Shown: positions 27,426 to 36,737, numbered from the stretch's first letter. The stretch is DNA of 64,000 bases from Rhodococcus coprophilus NBRC 100603 (GCF_001895045.1 NZ_BDAM01000001.1:682001-746000); one strand, 5' to 3'. Numbers and translations are program-made. Notes: generated by a model from the letters alone, not told the origin.

Positions 27426-28997
27426 TTACTTGTCGACCCACGCCCGGTCGAGGTAGACCCCTGCGCCACTGAGCGTGCCCGTGAGAACCAGGCCCTTCAC
27501 GTAGCCCGGCGTGAAGATGTATCCGGTCTGGTAGCGCCAGTTCCGCAGCGGCGCGTCGTTGGAGATCTCACCGTTGATCACCTTGTAGGCCTCGGCGACC
27601 ACCTCGGGATCCTTGGATGCCCTGCTCACCTCGAGGGCCTCGTCGACCTTCGGATTCGAGTACCCGGTGATGTTGTTCGTCCCGTCCGAGTGGAACGTGT
27701 CGTAGATCGCGTCCATATGTTGCGACAACGTCGCTGCGATGCCCATCTGAAACTTGCCGGAACGCAGAACACCTTGCAACGTGGCGTAATCCATCGACTC
27801 GATCTCGACGCGCACCCCGTCGAGTTGCTGCACCTGCGACTGGATCAACTGCGCGACCTGTTCGAGCGCAGGCAGTCCGGCAAAGGTGCTCAACCGCAAC
27901 GTGAGGTCGGACTTGCCCGTCTTCGCGAGGTACTCGTCGAGCAGAGCTTGTGCCTCCGGAAGATTCTTCTCCGGGAAAGTCCCGAGGGTGTCGTCGCGAT
28001 ACTCGCTGTCCGGGAACAGGAACGCGTCGACCGGCTCGTCACCGGGGTAGACGGCACTGTTGATCTGCGCGCTGTCGAACGTTTTGAGCACCGCCAGCCG
28101 CAGCTGCGGGTCCTTCAGGTCCGGATCCTCGAAATTGAGGTTCAGTCCGGTTCCCCCGACCAACGGGAGCGCATGGACGGTGAATCCTTCGGCTTCGACC
28201 GTCCTTGCGTCCTTCGAGAGCAGCGACCAGTTGATGTCGATCTCCCCGGTCCGCAGGGCGTTGAGTCTCTGGTCGTCTTGCCCGATCACCTTCAGCACGA
28301 AGGTATCCAGATACGGGGCACCCTCGTCCCAATAATCGGGGTTGGCGCTGAACCTGGCCTCGGAGTTGCGTGTCCACGCGTCCAGCAAGAAGGGACCCGC
28401 ACCGACAGGAGCATTACCGAAGTCGGCCCCGAGCTGTGCGATCGCGGTGGGCGATCCGATCATGCCGAGACCCTGCGCGAGCGCCCACGGCAGCTGGAAG
28501 TTCGGCTCGGCCGAAACCAGCTCGACCGTGAGCGGGTCGATCACTCGCCAGGTGAGCGGGGCGGCGATCCGGGCGGACGGCGAGAGATTCGCGGGATCCT
28601 TGACGCGATCCCAGTTGAACACGACCGCGTCGGCGTCGAACGGGGTGCCGTCGCTGAACTGCACACCTTCACGCAGTTTCAGTGTCCAGGTGATTCCGTC
28701 CTCCGACTCGAACGACGACGCCATCGCCGGTACGAACTCCTCGTCCTCGGTGTCGAAGCGGAGGAGGGTGCCGAAGACGGGCAGGCAGCGATCGAAGGCA
28801 TGGGTCGCACACCAGACCGGATCCATCGTCTGTCCCTCGACGTTGACGGCCATCACCAGCTCGCCGCCGCGCACGGGGGTGGTCGATCCGGCGCCTTCGT
28901 TTCCCGACCCGCCGCCACCACCGCAACCCGCGGCCACCACGACCGATGCGACGGCCATCAGCAACGCTCGTGGCATTGTCCGCGATCTCACTGTCAC
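27426..28997 (-). CDS. ABC importer solute-binding lipoprotein 1 (SBP_bac_5 family)
   Basis: 523 residues. Signal peptide ending in VAAGC (Cys25, lipid anchor), a Gly/Ser linker, then an extracellular family-5 binding protein (DppA/OppA fold): LREGVQFSDGTPFDADAVVFNW and NAPVGAGPF are its hallmark segments. Members bind peptides, nickel, opines, oligosaccharides and various other molecules, so the ligand cannot be told. GTG start with AGGAG 8 nt upstream. It lies 46 bp after a second binding-protein gene of the same length; shared segments such as VGAGPF..TR and NWDR..DPA point to tandem duplication. Confidence 0.9.
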   Translation of the reverse strand: MTVRSRTMPRALLMAVASVVVAAGCGGGGGSGNEGAGSTTPVRGGELVMAVNVEGQTMDPVWCATHAFDRCLPVFGTLLRFDTEDEEFVPAMASSFESEDGITWTLKLREGVQFSDGTPFDADAVVFNWDRVKDPANLSPSARIAAPLTWRVIDPLTVELVSAEPNFQLPWALAQGLGMIGSPTAIAQLGADFGNAPVGAGPFLLDAWTRNSEARFSANPDYWDEGAPYLDTFVLKVIGQDDQRLNALRTGEIDINWSLLSKDARTVEAEGFTVHALPLVGGTGLNLNFEDPDLKDPQLRLAVLKTFDSAQINSAVYPGDEPVDAFLFPDSEYRDDTLGTFPEKNLPEAQALLDEYLAKTGKSDLTLRLSTFAGLPALEQVAQLIQSQVQQLDGVRVEIESMDYATLQGVLRSGKFQMGIAATLSQHMDAIYDTFHSDGTNNITGYSNPKVDEALEVSRASKDPEVVAEAYKVINGEISNDAPLRNWRYQTGYIFTPGYVKGLVLTGTLSGAGVYLDRAWVDK

Positions 28998-29043
28998 TCT
29001 GCTACTCCTGTCGTAGTTTTCCGCGGGTTGGCGGTGGTCGGGA

Positions 29044-30615
29044 CTAATCGGTGACCCAGATCTCCTCGGGCAACGGTGATCCGAGGGCGTACACGTTCAC
29101 GCCCTGCACGTTCTCTCCCCACACGACGGCCGGGACGGCGCGGTAGTACCAGATCCCGGGGTTGAGTTCGAGCAGACGTTCCTGGACGGTTTTGTAAGCG
29201 GCTGTGCGTTCTTCGACGGTCACACCCGTGCGGCCGGCGTCCAGTGCCGCGTTCAGTTCCGCATCGTTCACTCCCACGGTGTTGCCGGAAGAGTCCTTGT
29301 GGAACGCGAGCCACAGCGGGTTGTCGGGGTCCTGGATGACGGCCGACGAGATGAGCATGTCGAAATCACGTGCAGCGGTGCGGGCTGTCGCCTGCGCGTA
29401 GTCGACGACGTCGACCTTCGCCTCGACGTTCTTGAATGCGCTCAGCTGAGCCTGCAGTGCCTCGCCGAGTGTGCGGCTTTCCGTCGTCGGGTAGGAGAGG
29501 AACGTGAAGGAGACCGGCTTGCCTTCGGCAGCAAGTTCGTCGAAGAGCTTCTGTGCGGCGGCCGGATCGGTTTCCTTGAGCGGGATATCGCTGAAGAACT
29601 GTGAGTTCTCCTCGAAAAGGGTGTCGGGGATCTGGCCTTCGTCGTTGTAGACGGCCGTGTTGATCGCATCGAGATCGACGGCGAGAGAGACCGCCCGGCG
29701 TGCGCGTGCGTCGTCGAAGGGAGCCCGCGCGAAGTTCATGCCGACGAACTGCCCGCCGCCGGTCGGTACCACCGTGCTGTTCAGTCCCGCTGCTTCGATC
29801 TTGTTCAGACTCGCCCAGTTCGTCTCGGACGCGAGGTCTGCGGCGCCGGTCGTCATCGCGTTCACACGCTGGTTCGTGTCGCTCACCGTGCGGATGACGA
29901 GTTCGTCGAGGTACGGCTTGGGCGCGTCCCAGTAACCGGGGTTCTTCGTCAGTTCGATGGCGTCCTGACGCGTCCACGATGTCAGGGTGAACGGCCCCGC
30001 ACCGACGGGGTTCGCGTCGAATTCCGCTTGGCCCTTCGCCAGTGCGGCCGGAGAAGCGATCCAGTTCAGCGAACTTCCGACAATCGACTGGGCGTAGTGC
30101 GGGTTCGGGGATCTCATCGTCACCCGCAGCGTGGTCGGGTCTTCGACCTGCGTCTCCGCGATCTGCGCGGCCCAGCGACCGGAGGTCGAGCCGAGGGCCG
30201 GATCGACGAGGCGATCCCAGTTGTACTTCACTGCGGCCGCATCGAGCGGGGTGCCGTCCGTGAACATGAGGCCGGGCTGGAGGGTCAGCGTGAACGTCGC
30301 CCCACCGTCGGTGGTGGAGAAGTCCGTCGCCATCTTGTATTCGATGTCGAGGGATTCGACGTCATTGGTCATCAAGGTGCCGTACAGCGCGTTGCCGAGG
30401 GCCGGCTGGAACGCCCAATAGTTGGTCAGCGCTGCGGGATCGAGCGATCGCGGCTCCCCGGTCTGCAGGACGGTGAGGGAACCGCCGGCGACCGGATCGC
30501 CGGCGGGGGCGCTGGAGTCACCCGAAGCGGAACTCGACTCGCTGCACGAACTCAGCAGCAGGGCCGCGGCACAGGCCACGGCCACCGCCGGCAGGAAACG
30601 TCTCTGTCTGAACAT
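29044..30615 (-). CDS. ABC importer solute-binding lipoprotein 2 (SBP_bac_5 family)
   Basis: 523 residues. Signal peptide with LLSSC (Cys24), Ser-rich linker, and a DppA/OppA-type binding domain: LQPGLMFTDGTPLDAAAVKYNW, ANPVGAGPF. First gene of the six-gene importer operon. ATG start with GAGAGG ~6 nt upstream. Downstream of a promoter whose -35 box lies inside operator B. Same length and block order as the next gene, a clear paralogue that has diverged widely; two receptors on one transporter core may widen the ligand range or bind substrate and intermediate separately. This last point is inference. Confidence 0.9.
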   Translation of the reverse strand: MFRQRRFLPAVAVACAAALLLSSCSESSSASGDSSAPAGDPVAGGSLTVLQTGEPRSLDPAALTNYWAFQPALGNALYGTLMTNDVESLDIEYKMATDFSTTDGGATFTLTLQPGLMFTDGTPLDAAAVKYNWDRLVDPALGSTSGRWAAQIAETQVEDPTTLRVTMRSPNPHYAQSIVGSSLNWIASPAALAKGQAEFDANPVGAGPFTLTSWTRQDAIELTKNPGYWDAPKPYLDELVIRTVSDTNQRVNAMTTGAADLASETNWASLNKIEAAGLNSTVVPTGGGQFVGMNFARAPFDDARARRAVSLAVDLDAINTAVYNDEGQIPDTLFEENSQFFSDIPLKETDPAAAQKLFDELAAEGKPVSFTFLSYPTTESRTLGEALQAQLSAFKNVEAKVDVVDYAQATARTAARDFDMLISSAVIQDPDNPLWLAFHKDSSGNTVGVNDAELNAALDAGRTGVTVEERTAAYKTVQERLLELNPGIWYYRAVPAVVWGENVQGVNVYALGSPLPEEIWVTD

Positions 30616-30756
30616 CAGGACCTCTCGGTAAGAACGGAACAGCGGGACGAGGCAGCGACCTGCACCGGTCGCGATGGAAGGACACGGGCAGAGATGGCGC
30701 CGCCAGGGGGGCGAGAGACCGCCTGCCCGTCGTTGATGGTGATGGCGATCACAGGG

Positions 30757-30785
30757 AGTATCACCGGTCGGCGCCGAACATTCAA
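30757..30785 (-). promoter_or_regulatory. Promoter of the importer operon
   Basis: On the minus strand TTGAAT, a 17-bp spacer, then GATACT: close to the sigma-70-type consensus. The -35 box is part of operator B (its right arm CTTGAA), so binding there should repress. Confidence 0.6.
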
Positions 30786-30809
30786 GTATTGCCATCCTTG
30801 TAATGATTG
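30783..30809. promoter_or_regulatory. Operator B of the shared motif
   Basis: Read on the minus strand: ATTACAAGGATGGCAATACTTG, i.e. TTACAAG-N10-CTTGaa, the best-conserved copy on the left arm. It overlaps the -35 box of the importer operon on one strand and the probable -35/spacer (TTGCCA-18-TACGGT) of the enoyl-CoA reductase operon on the other, so it can control both. Confidence 0.65.
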
Positions 30810-30877
30810 AAGTACGGTGCGGTTCGATGCAACGTCCGAACGCACCACGGGCGGACCGAGGAAGGAAGTCTCTACAG

Positions 30878-31861
30878 ATGTTTGCGGCACTAGTGATCGA
30901 AAAGGGCGACGCCGGCCAGACGGTGACGCGGAAGAACCTCGAGGACAGCGATCTGCCCGACGGCGACGTCACCGTCGACGTCGAATACTCGACCTTGAAC
31001 TTCAAGGACGCACTCGCGATCACCGGCAAATCGCCTGTGGTGCGCAAGTTCCCGATGGTTCCCGGAATCGACCTCGCGGGCGTCGTCACCGAGAGCACCC
31101 ACGCGGACTGGTCGCCGGGCGACCGAGTCGTCCTCAACGGTTGGGGCGTCGGCGAAACCCATTGGGGCGGATTGGCCCAGCGCGCACGGCTGAACGGGGA
31201 CTGGCTCGTGCCGCTGCCCGCCGAATTCACCGCGCGGCAAGCGATGGCTATCGGCACAGCCGGGTACACCGCAAGCCTGTGCGTGGACGCCCTCTTGGAC
31301 TTCGGCGTGACTCCGGATCAGGGCGAGGTTCTCGTCACCGGCGCGACCGGCGGAGTGGGCAGCGTCGCCATCGCGCTGCTGACCAAGGCCGGTTTCACCG
31401 TGGCGGCCGCGACCGGCAAGACGTCCGAGGCCGAATACCTCCAGCAACTCGGCGCGTCCACCGTCGTCGACCGCGCGGACCTGTCCGGGCCCGGCAAACC
31501 GATGCAGAAGGAACGCTGGGCGGCCGTCGTCGACACCGCAGGCAGCCATACCCTCGCGAACGCTTGCGCCCAAACCCGTTACGGCGGCGCAGTCGCCGCA
31601 TGCGGGCTGGCGCAGGGGATGGACTTCCCTGCTTCGGTTGCGCCGTTCATCCTGCGCGGAGTGTCTCTCCTCGGCATCGACAGCGTCATGGCGCCGCGCG
31701 AACGACGCGTCGCCGCATGGGCGCGCCTGTCCCGCGATCTCGACACGAGCGCACTCGACGCCATCGCCCGGGAAGCATCGCTCGACGAAGCGATCACCGC
31801 GGCAGACCAACTCATGGACGGCACGGTGCGTGGACGCATCGTCGTCGACGTCAACCGATAA
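30878..31861 (+). CDS. MDR-family oxidoreductase, acrylyl-CoA reductase (AcuI/YhdH)-like
   Basis: 327 residues, zinc-free medium-chain reductase. Family signs: FAALVIEK start, [15 protein letters not shown] (~40-55), [26 protein letters not shown] (NADPH loop, ~145-158), and DRADLSG. YhdH/AcuI proteins reduce acrylyl-CoA and other short 2-enoyl-CoAs with NADPH. Next to a MaoC-type hydratase and an acyl-CoA ligase, an enoyl-CoA reductase role fits better than quinone reduction. ATG 30878 is preferred over upstream in-frame codons because AAGGAAG lies ~10 nt before it and homologues start at this point. Confidence 0.88.
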   Translation: MFAALVIEKGDAGQTVTRKNLEDSDLPDGDVTVDVEYSTLNFKDALAITGKSPVVRKFPMVPGIDLAGVVTESTHADWSPGDRVVLNGWGVGETHWGGLAQRARLNGDWLVPLPAEFTARQAMAIGTAGYTASLCVDALLDFGVTPDQGEVLVTGATGGVGSVAIALLTKAGFTVAAATGKTSEAEYLQQLGASTVVDRADLSGPGKPMQKERWAAVVDTAGSHTLANACAQTRYGGAVAACGLAQGMDFPASVAPFILRGVSLLGIDSVMAPRERRVAAWARLSRDLDTSALDAIAREASLDEAITAADQLMDGTVRGRIVVDVNR

Positions 31862-31873
31862 CCGGGAGCACCG

Positions 31874-33070
31874 ATGACCAAGAAATCCGCAGAGACCGAA
31901 ACCGTCGAACTGGACCTGTCCGACGTCGACCATCGCGTGGGCAAGCCCGTTGGCGGTGGACAGCTGTGGGATCCGTGCAGTACCTCCGACATTCGCCGGT
32001 GGGCCATGGCCATGGACAACCCCAACCCCCTCCACTGGAACGAGACCTTCGCGCGGGAATCGAAGTTCGGGGGTCTCGTCGCTCCCCAGTCCATCGCGGT
32101 CGCGCTCGACTTCGGGCACGGCGCCGCGCCCGCGTGCGTCGGCTACATCCCGAACAGCCACCTGATCTTCGGCGGTGAAGAATGGTGGTTCTACGGCGTC
32201 CCGGTACGTCCCGGCGACAAGCTCTTCCAGGATCGCCGCTTCCACGACTACAAGGTCACGGAAACCAAGTTCGCAGGCCCCACGATGTTCTCGCGTGGCG
32301 ACACCACACACACCAATCAGCACGGCGCCCTCGTCGCCCGTGAACGGTCCACCGCGATCCGCTACCTCTCGGCCGAAGCCACCAAGCGCGGCATGTACGA
32401 GAATCAACTCGGCGAGATCAAGAAGTGGACCAACGAGGAACTCCTCGAGATCGAGGCCCTGCGCCACGAATGGCTGCTGTCCAATTGGGCCGGCAAGTCG
32501 CCGCACTTCGACGAGGTCAAGGTCGGCGACACCCTTCCCCGCCGTGTGATCGGGCCGCACACCATCGCCTCGTTCACGACGGAGTACCGAGCCTTCCTTT
32601 TCAACATCTGGGGCACGTTCGAATGGGTTGCCCCCGAAGGTGTCGAGGACCCCTGGGTGAACCAGGACCCCGGCTGGGTCGAGGGATTCGGCTTCGACGA
32701 AGAAGGCGCCATGATCGACCCGCGCAAGCGTGACGGTCTGTACGTCGGCCCGTCACGGGGACACATCGACGCCGAGAAGGCCGGCGAGGTCGGCATGGCG
32801 CGCGCATACGGCTACGGCGCCACGATGGGCGCCTGGTGCACCGACTACCTGGCCAACTGGGCCGGACACGAAGGCATGGTGCGCCACATCAAGTCCGACT
32901 TCCGCGGACCTGCTTTCGAAGGCGACGTCACGTACTTCGACGCCGAGGTCGTGGGCAAGGAGACCGACACCACGTGGGGTGTGCCTCTCGTCCAGATCAA
33001 GCTGCGCCTGACCAATCAGGACGGCAACGTCCTCGTCTCCTCCACCGCCGAGGTCGAGCTGCCGCTCTGA
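31874..33070 (+). CDS. Double-hotdog MaoC-type acyl dehydratase
   Basis: 398 residues, larger than single MaoC proteins: an N-terminal FAS1-like dehydratase hotdog (~20-170, RRWAMAMDNPNPLHWNETFA and FGGLVAPQSIA) and a C-terminal hotdog (~205-398). A hydratase-2 type catalytic Asp-x-x-x-x-His pair is seen as DNPNPLHW in the N-terminal half. Such fused proteins hydrate bulky enoyl-CoA esters, for example in steroid degradation. Starts 12 nt after the reductase stop, GGGAG 6 nt upstream; followed by the ligase 25 bp later: a compact three-gene operon. Substrate unknown. Confidence 0.82.
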   Translation: MTKKSAETETVELDLSDVDHRVGKPVGGGQLWDPCSTSDIRRWAMAMDNPNPLHWNETFARESKFGGLVAPQSIAVALDFGHGAAPACVGYIPNSHLIFGGEEWWFYGVPVRPGDKLFQDRRFHDYKVTETKFAGPTMFSRGDTTHTNQHGALVARERSTAIRYLSAEATKRGMYENQLGEIKKWTNEELLEIEALRHEWLLSNWAGKSPHFDEVKVGDTLPRRVIGPHTIASFTTEYRAFLFNIWGTFEWVAPEGVEDPWVNQDPGWVEGFGFDEEGAMIDPRKRDGLYVGPSRGHIDAEKAGEVGMARAYGYGATMGAWCTDYLANWAGHEGMVRHIKSDFRGPAFEGDVTYFDAEVVGKETDTTWGVPLVQIKLRLTNQDGNVLVSSTAEVELPL

Positions 33071-33095
33071 CGGCACCGCAGACAAGGGAGTCATC

Positions 33096-34799
33096 ATGAG
33101 CACTGAGACGAAAACGGAAGTGGTGGAGTCCGCTTCGATCGTGTCGGGACCTCCGCTCAGCGAAGAGCCCGGTCTGGGAGCCCTCACCCTGCCCGGTTTC
33201 CTGCGCGAAGTGACCGAGTTGTACGGCGACCGCGAAGCGCTCGTGATGCACGACGCGGACGGCACCACCCGCTGGACCTACGCCGACCTGTGGGAACGCG
33301 CCGTCGAGGTCGCACGGGCATTGCGCGGAGTCGGACTCACCAAGGACGGCCGCGTCGGCGTGCTGATGACGAACCGTCCCGAATGGATCGCCGCGGTGTT
33401 CGGTACCTCGCTGGCCGGTGGAGTCGCCGTCACGCTGAGTACCTTCTCGACTCCCTCGGAACTCGATTACATGCTCGAGACTTCCGGGGTGTCGGTTCTG
33501 CTGTTCGAGCGCAATGTGCTCAAGACGGATTTCGCAGCGACCCTGGTCGCGTTGGAACCAGGGATCGGTACCGACGCGGCCGGCGGGGTGCAGTCGGTGA
33601 AATACCCGTTCCTGCGCTACGCGGCGATGCTCGGCGTCCCGGACGCGGATGTGCAGATCCCGTCGTGGGACGAGTTTCTCGCCCGCGGAGAGACACAGAA
33701 CCGCGAACTGGTGGAGGCCTCCGCGGCGGCCGTCCGGCCCAGCGACGTCGCTGTGCTGTTCTTCTCCTCGGGGTCGACGAGCAAACCCAAGGGGATTCTC
33801 AGTGCCCACCGCGGCGTGAGTATCCAGATGTGGCGCTTCCGGCGCATGTACCGGTTCGCGCCCGAGCACGACATCCGCTGCTGGACGGCCAACGGTTACT
33901 TCTGGTCGGGTAACTTCGCGATGGCGTTGGGCAACACCCTCGCCAGCGGAGGATCTCTGGTGTTGCAGCCGACGTTCGACCCGGTCGAGGCACTCGACCT
34001 GATCGAGAAGGAGCGGGTGAACTTCCCCTTCGCCTGGCCCCACCAATGGGCACAACTCGTCGGCGCGCCCAACTGGGACAAAGCCGATCTGAGCAGCCTG
34101 CTCTACGTCGACTTCAACACCCCCGTCGCGCGGCATCCCACGGTGACGGCGGAATGGTACGAACCCAGCCACGCGTACGGAAACACCGAAACGTTCACCA
34201 TCAGCGCGTGTTTCCCGGCGAACACTCCGCCGGAGGTGGCGGCCGGTAGCAGCGGCGAACCGCTGCCCGGGGTGACGATCTCGATAGTCGAACCGCTGAC
34301 AGGCGAGGTCCTTCCGCGCGGCGAGCGAGGTGAGATCTGTGTTAAGGGGCCGACCCTGATGCTCGGATACGTGGGAACACCGCTCGTCGAAACACTCGAC
34401 GACCACGGGTTCTTCCACACCGGCGACGGCGGCTACGTCGACGAGACCGGCCGGCTGTTCTGGGAAGGACGGCTCACCGACATCATCAAGACCGGCGGCG
34501 CGAACGTCTCCCCTCTCGAGGTCGACGAGGCGCTGGTGGCCCATCCCGCAGTGAAGGTCGCTCGCACCGTCGGTGTCCCGCACGACACGCTCGGTGAGGT
34601 CGTGGTGTCCTGCATCGTCGCGCACTCGGGCGCGACCGTCGACGCGGACGAAATCCGGTCGTACCTACGGGAACGGCTCGCGAGCTACAAGGTGCCGCGC
34701 CAGGTGCTGTTCTTCGAGGAAGACGAGATCAGCCTCACGGGCAGCGCAAAGATCAAGTCGAACGAGATCCGGGACCTCGCCGTCGCGCGTCTCGGGTGA
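33096..34799 (+). CDS. Fatty-acid-type acyl-CoA ligase (FadD family)
   Basis: 567 residues. FFSSGSTSKPKGI (~225) is the ATP P-loop, YGNTETFT (~365) the adenine motif, HTGDGGYVDETGRLFWEGR the hinge, KTGGANVSPLEVDE and the catalytic lysine in GSAKIKSNEI near the C-terminus. The hydrophilic first ~25 residues are unusual. Length and motif variants fit medium/long-chain or steroid-type FadD enzymes that activate carboxylated side chains. AGGGAG ~6 nt before ATG. Last gene of the operon, ended by the 23-bp inverted repeat. Confidence 0.88.
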   Translation: MSTETKTEVVESASIVSGPPLSEEPGLGALTLPGFLREVTELYGDREALVMHDADGTTRWTYADLWERAVEVARALRGVGLTKDGRVGVLMTNRPEWIAAVFGTSLAGGVAVTLSTFSTPSELDYMLETSGVSVLLFERNVLKTDFAATLVALEPGIGTDAAGGVQSVKYPFLRYAAMLGVPDADVQIPSWDEFLARGETQNRELVEASAAAVRPSDVAVLFFSSGSTSKPKGILSAHRGVSIQMWRFRRMYRFAPEHDIRCWTANGYFWSGNFAMALGNTLASGGSLVLQPTFDPVEALDLIEKERVNFPFAWPHQWAQLVGAPNWDKADLSSLLYVDFNTPVARHPTVTAEWYEPSHAYGNTETFTISACFPANTPPEVAAGSSGEPLPGVTISIVEPLTGEVLPRGERGEICVKGPTLMLGYVGTPLVETLDDHGFFHTGDGGYVDETGRLFWEGRLTDIIKTGGANVSPLEVDEALVAHPAVKVARTVGVPHDTLGEVVVSCIVAHSGATVDADEIRSYLRERLASYKVPRQVLFFEEDEISLTGSAKIKSNEIRDLAVARLG

Positions 34800-34802
34800 A
34801 AG

Positions 34803-34851
34803 AACTTTGGTTGCTTTCTGCCCGCTCAGCGGGCAGAAAGCAACCAAAGTT
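34803..34851. terminator. 23-bp perfect inverted repeat, bidirectional terminator
   Basis: Two 23-base arms (34803-34825 and 34829-34851) pair without mismatch around TCA; arms begin AACTTTGGTTGCTTTCTGCC. It begins 3 nt after the ligase stop and ends 6 nt before the stop of the convergent lipase gene. AT-rich ends provide a T-run on both strands, which is rare in this genome, so it should work as an intrinsic terminator either way. Confidence 0.88.
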
Positions 34852-34857
34852 GTCGGC

Positions 34858-36036
34858 TCAGCCGCAGGTCGGCGTCGAAGCGTCTCCGGTCCTCGCCTTG
34901 TCGACGAAAGCCTTCGTTTCCGGGAACGACTCCTCGAGTACGCCGCGATGGTCTGCACCGTCGTAGACGCTGTAGGTCAGCGCAGCACCGTTGCCGCACA
35001 ACGCTTCGGTGATCCGGTCCGTGGCGGCCCGGGAGACGAGGACATCCGCGGTGCCCTGCACGACCAGCGTCGGCACCACCGGCGTGAGTGACTCGAGTTC
35101 CTGCGTCGCGTAGTACTCCCCGAGACGGCTCATGTCCGCATCCGGCGCAAACAGGTTGTCGACGGGAACTCTTGCGGCCGCCTCGCGTACGTCGTCCATG
35201 CACCCGGTGCGGGCCGCGGCGAGCAACGGTCGCGCGGTGTCGGTGAGCATCGCGTCGGCCGACAGGCTCGGGTCGGCCGCTTCCGCGCCGAGCAGCAGGA
35301 CCGGCAGGAAGCTCAACGCCTGCTCGATGCCAGGTCCGCCGGACGCGAAGTAGCCCGCGACGTCGCTGGTCCGGCTTCCGGGTGCGAGTACGACCGCTGC
35401 TTGGAGTTCGAGTTCCGGAGCGCGATCAGGACCACCGGCGGCCGTGTACAACGCGGCGTGTCCACCTTGACTGTGCCCGATCACCGTCCAGCGACTCCCG
35501 ACGTCGGCATCGAGTTCGCGCGCCGCACGTACGATGTCGACGACCGAATTCCTGGCGCTCTCGCCGTTCATGTAGGGATGTCCACCGGGTGTACCGAGAC
35601 CCTCGTAATCGGTCTGGACCACGACGTTCCCGTCGGCGACCCAGCGATCGAGCATCGCGCCTGCTCTCGAGACGTAACTGTGGGCGGGACCGCCGATCGT
35701 GTCGGCCGACGGAGCGCAGGCATCGCCGACGCCCGTCGTGCCGTGGGCCCAGCTGACAACCGGCCATCCGCCTTCCGGCGCTTCCCCTCGCGGGATCGCT
35801 ACGGTGCCGGACACCAGGACCGGTTGTCCGGTCGCATCCTCGGACAGGTAGGTGATCAACTCGGTGCGTGCCGCACTCGGGAGGGCGGCGGTAGTCGTCA
35901 CCACCCGGTGGGTGACCAGTGATCCGGGCGAGCGGTCGCCTCCCTCGGGAGGGTTGCCGTTCGCGCAGGCCGCGAGACCGAGCATCGAGGCAAGCGCGAA
36001 CGCCCCGAGGACTGAGCGGGTGGAGGAGTCGTTCAT
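34858..36036 (-). CDS. Secreted lipoprotein lipase, alpha/beta hydrolase (LIP family)
   Basis: 392 residues. Signal peptide with lipobox LAAC (Cys24), then a hydrolase domain: SWAHGTTG (~95), GHSQG with nucleophile S189, D331 in GTADVLV and H363 in DGADHRG, a full catalytic triad. This resembles the fungal/actinobacterial secretory lipase family that hydrolyses triacylglycerols and esters outside the cell. Cysteines at ~107, ~281, ~346 and 391 could form disulfides. ATG start with GGGAG 4 nt upstream. Divergent from a TetR gene with an inverted-repeat operator between them, so it is probably the target of that repressor. It may free an esterified substrate for import. Confidence 0.85.
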   Translation of the reverse strand: MNDSSTRSVLGAFALASMLGLAACANGNPPEGGDRSPGSLVTHRVVTTTAALPSAARTELITYLSEDATGQPVLVSGTVAIPRGEAPEGGWPVVSWAHGTTGVGDACAPSADTIGGPAHSYVSRAGAMLDRWVADGNVVVQTDYEGLGTPGGHPYMNGESARNSVVDIVRAARELDADVGSRWTVIGHSQGGHAALYTAAGGPDRAPELELQAAVVLAPGSRTSDVAGYFASGGPGIEQALSFLPVLLLGAEAADPSLSADAMLTDTARPLLAAARTGCMDDVREAAARVPVDNLFAPDADMSRLGEYYATQELESLTPVVPTLVVQGTADVLVSRAATDRITEALCGNGAALTYSVYDGADHRGVLEESFPETKAFVDKARTGDASTPTCG

Positions 36037-36044
36037 GGAGCTCC

Positions 36045-36089
36045 CTAAGAAGACTGTATTAATATTTCAGGTGAGCTTCTTAGTACAGT
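36045..36089. promoter_or_regulatory. Inverted-repeat operator between lipase and TetR genes
   Basis: CTAAGAAG (36045) faces CTTCTTAG (36076), and ACTGTATTAA (36053) faces TTAGTACAGT (36080). TACAGT (36084-36089) is also a -10 box 6 nt before the tetR ATG, so the mRNA is probably leaderless and the repressor would block its own promoter. It differs from the shared operator of the catabolic operons. Confidence 0.6.
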
Positions 36090-36095
36090 AGGGGC

Positions 36096-36737
36096 ATGGC
36101 AGTGTCAACGGGTCGCCTCGCTCTTCTGGATGCGGCGGAGAAGCTGGTCGCCCTCAAGGGAATTCATGGGACGTCGGCGCGCGAACTCACCAAAGCCGCG
36201 GGCCAGCGGAACAACTCGGCGATTTCTTACCACTTCGGGTCGTGGCACGGACTACTCGACGCGGTCTGGAGTCGGCACGCACCGCGGATCAACATCGAAC
36301 GCGCCACGCTCGTGGAAGTCGCCGAACTCGATTCACCACCTGCGCTCGAGCGCCTGGTATATGCGTACGTGCATCCGATCGCCGCGGAGGTCGCCCGCGG
36401 GAACCCCAGCTACTGGGCACGTTTCAACGAGCAGTGGCTCGCCGCCGCGCCACTCGAGTTTCTCACCGTTCCCGGGCCGGAGGGCGTCAGCGCCGACTAC
36501 TACCCCAGCGACGAGTCACTCGACGTCCTGACCATGCTCCTGACCCGGATCGCGGAAAGACTCGGCCTCCCGGACAGCGACGCACGACGCCGGGTAGGAC
36601 TGATGGTGCGGTTCGTCATCGGCTCGTTCGCCACGTGGGAACGCGCCCAGGAAACCCGGTCTGCGCCGGATCTGACGGCATTCGAGAACGAGATCCTCGA
36701 CCTCGCGTGCGCGATGCTGCGTGTTCCCCCGCGCTGA
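36096..36737 (+). CDS. TetR/AcrR-family transcriptional regulator
   Basis: 213 residues. N-terminal helix-turn-helix: LLDAAEKLVALKGIHGTSARELTKAAG and SAISYHFGSWHGLLDAV, where YHFGS is the usual end of the recognition helix. The remaining ~150 residues form a ligand-binding domain without close recognisable match. ATG follows a -10 box directly and lacks a usable Shine-Dalgarno. Divergent from the lipase and most likely represses it and itself; a wider role cannot be excluded. Convergent with the acyl-CoA dehydrogenase operon. Confidence 0.9.
   Translation: MAVSTGRLALLDAAEKLVALKGIHGTSARELTKAAGQRNNSAISYHFGSWHGLLDAVWSRHAPRINIERATLVEVAELDSPPALERLVYAYVHPIAAEVARGNPSYWARFNEQWLAAAPLEFLTVPGPEGVSADYYPSDESLDVLTMLLTRIAERLGLPDSDARRRVGLMVRFVIGSFATWERAQETRSAPDLTAFENEILDLACAMLRVPPR

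Noticed and set aside
27605-27620. GGATCCTTGGATG as another operator copy
   Set aside because: It lies inside the coding part of a binding-protein gene, lacks the second arm and encodes ordinary residues.
34803-34851. Inverted repeat as terminal repeat of a transposon
   Set aside because: No transposase, target duplication or second copy seen; position between two convergent stops fits a terminator.
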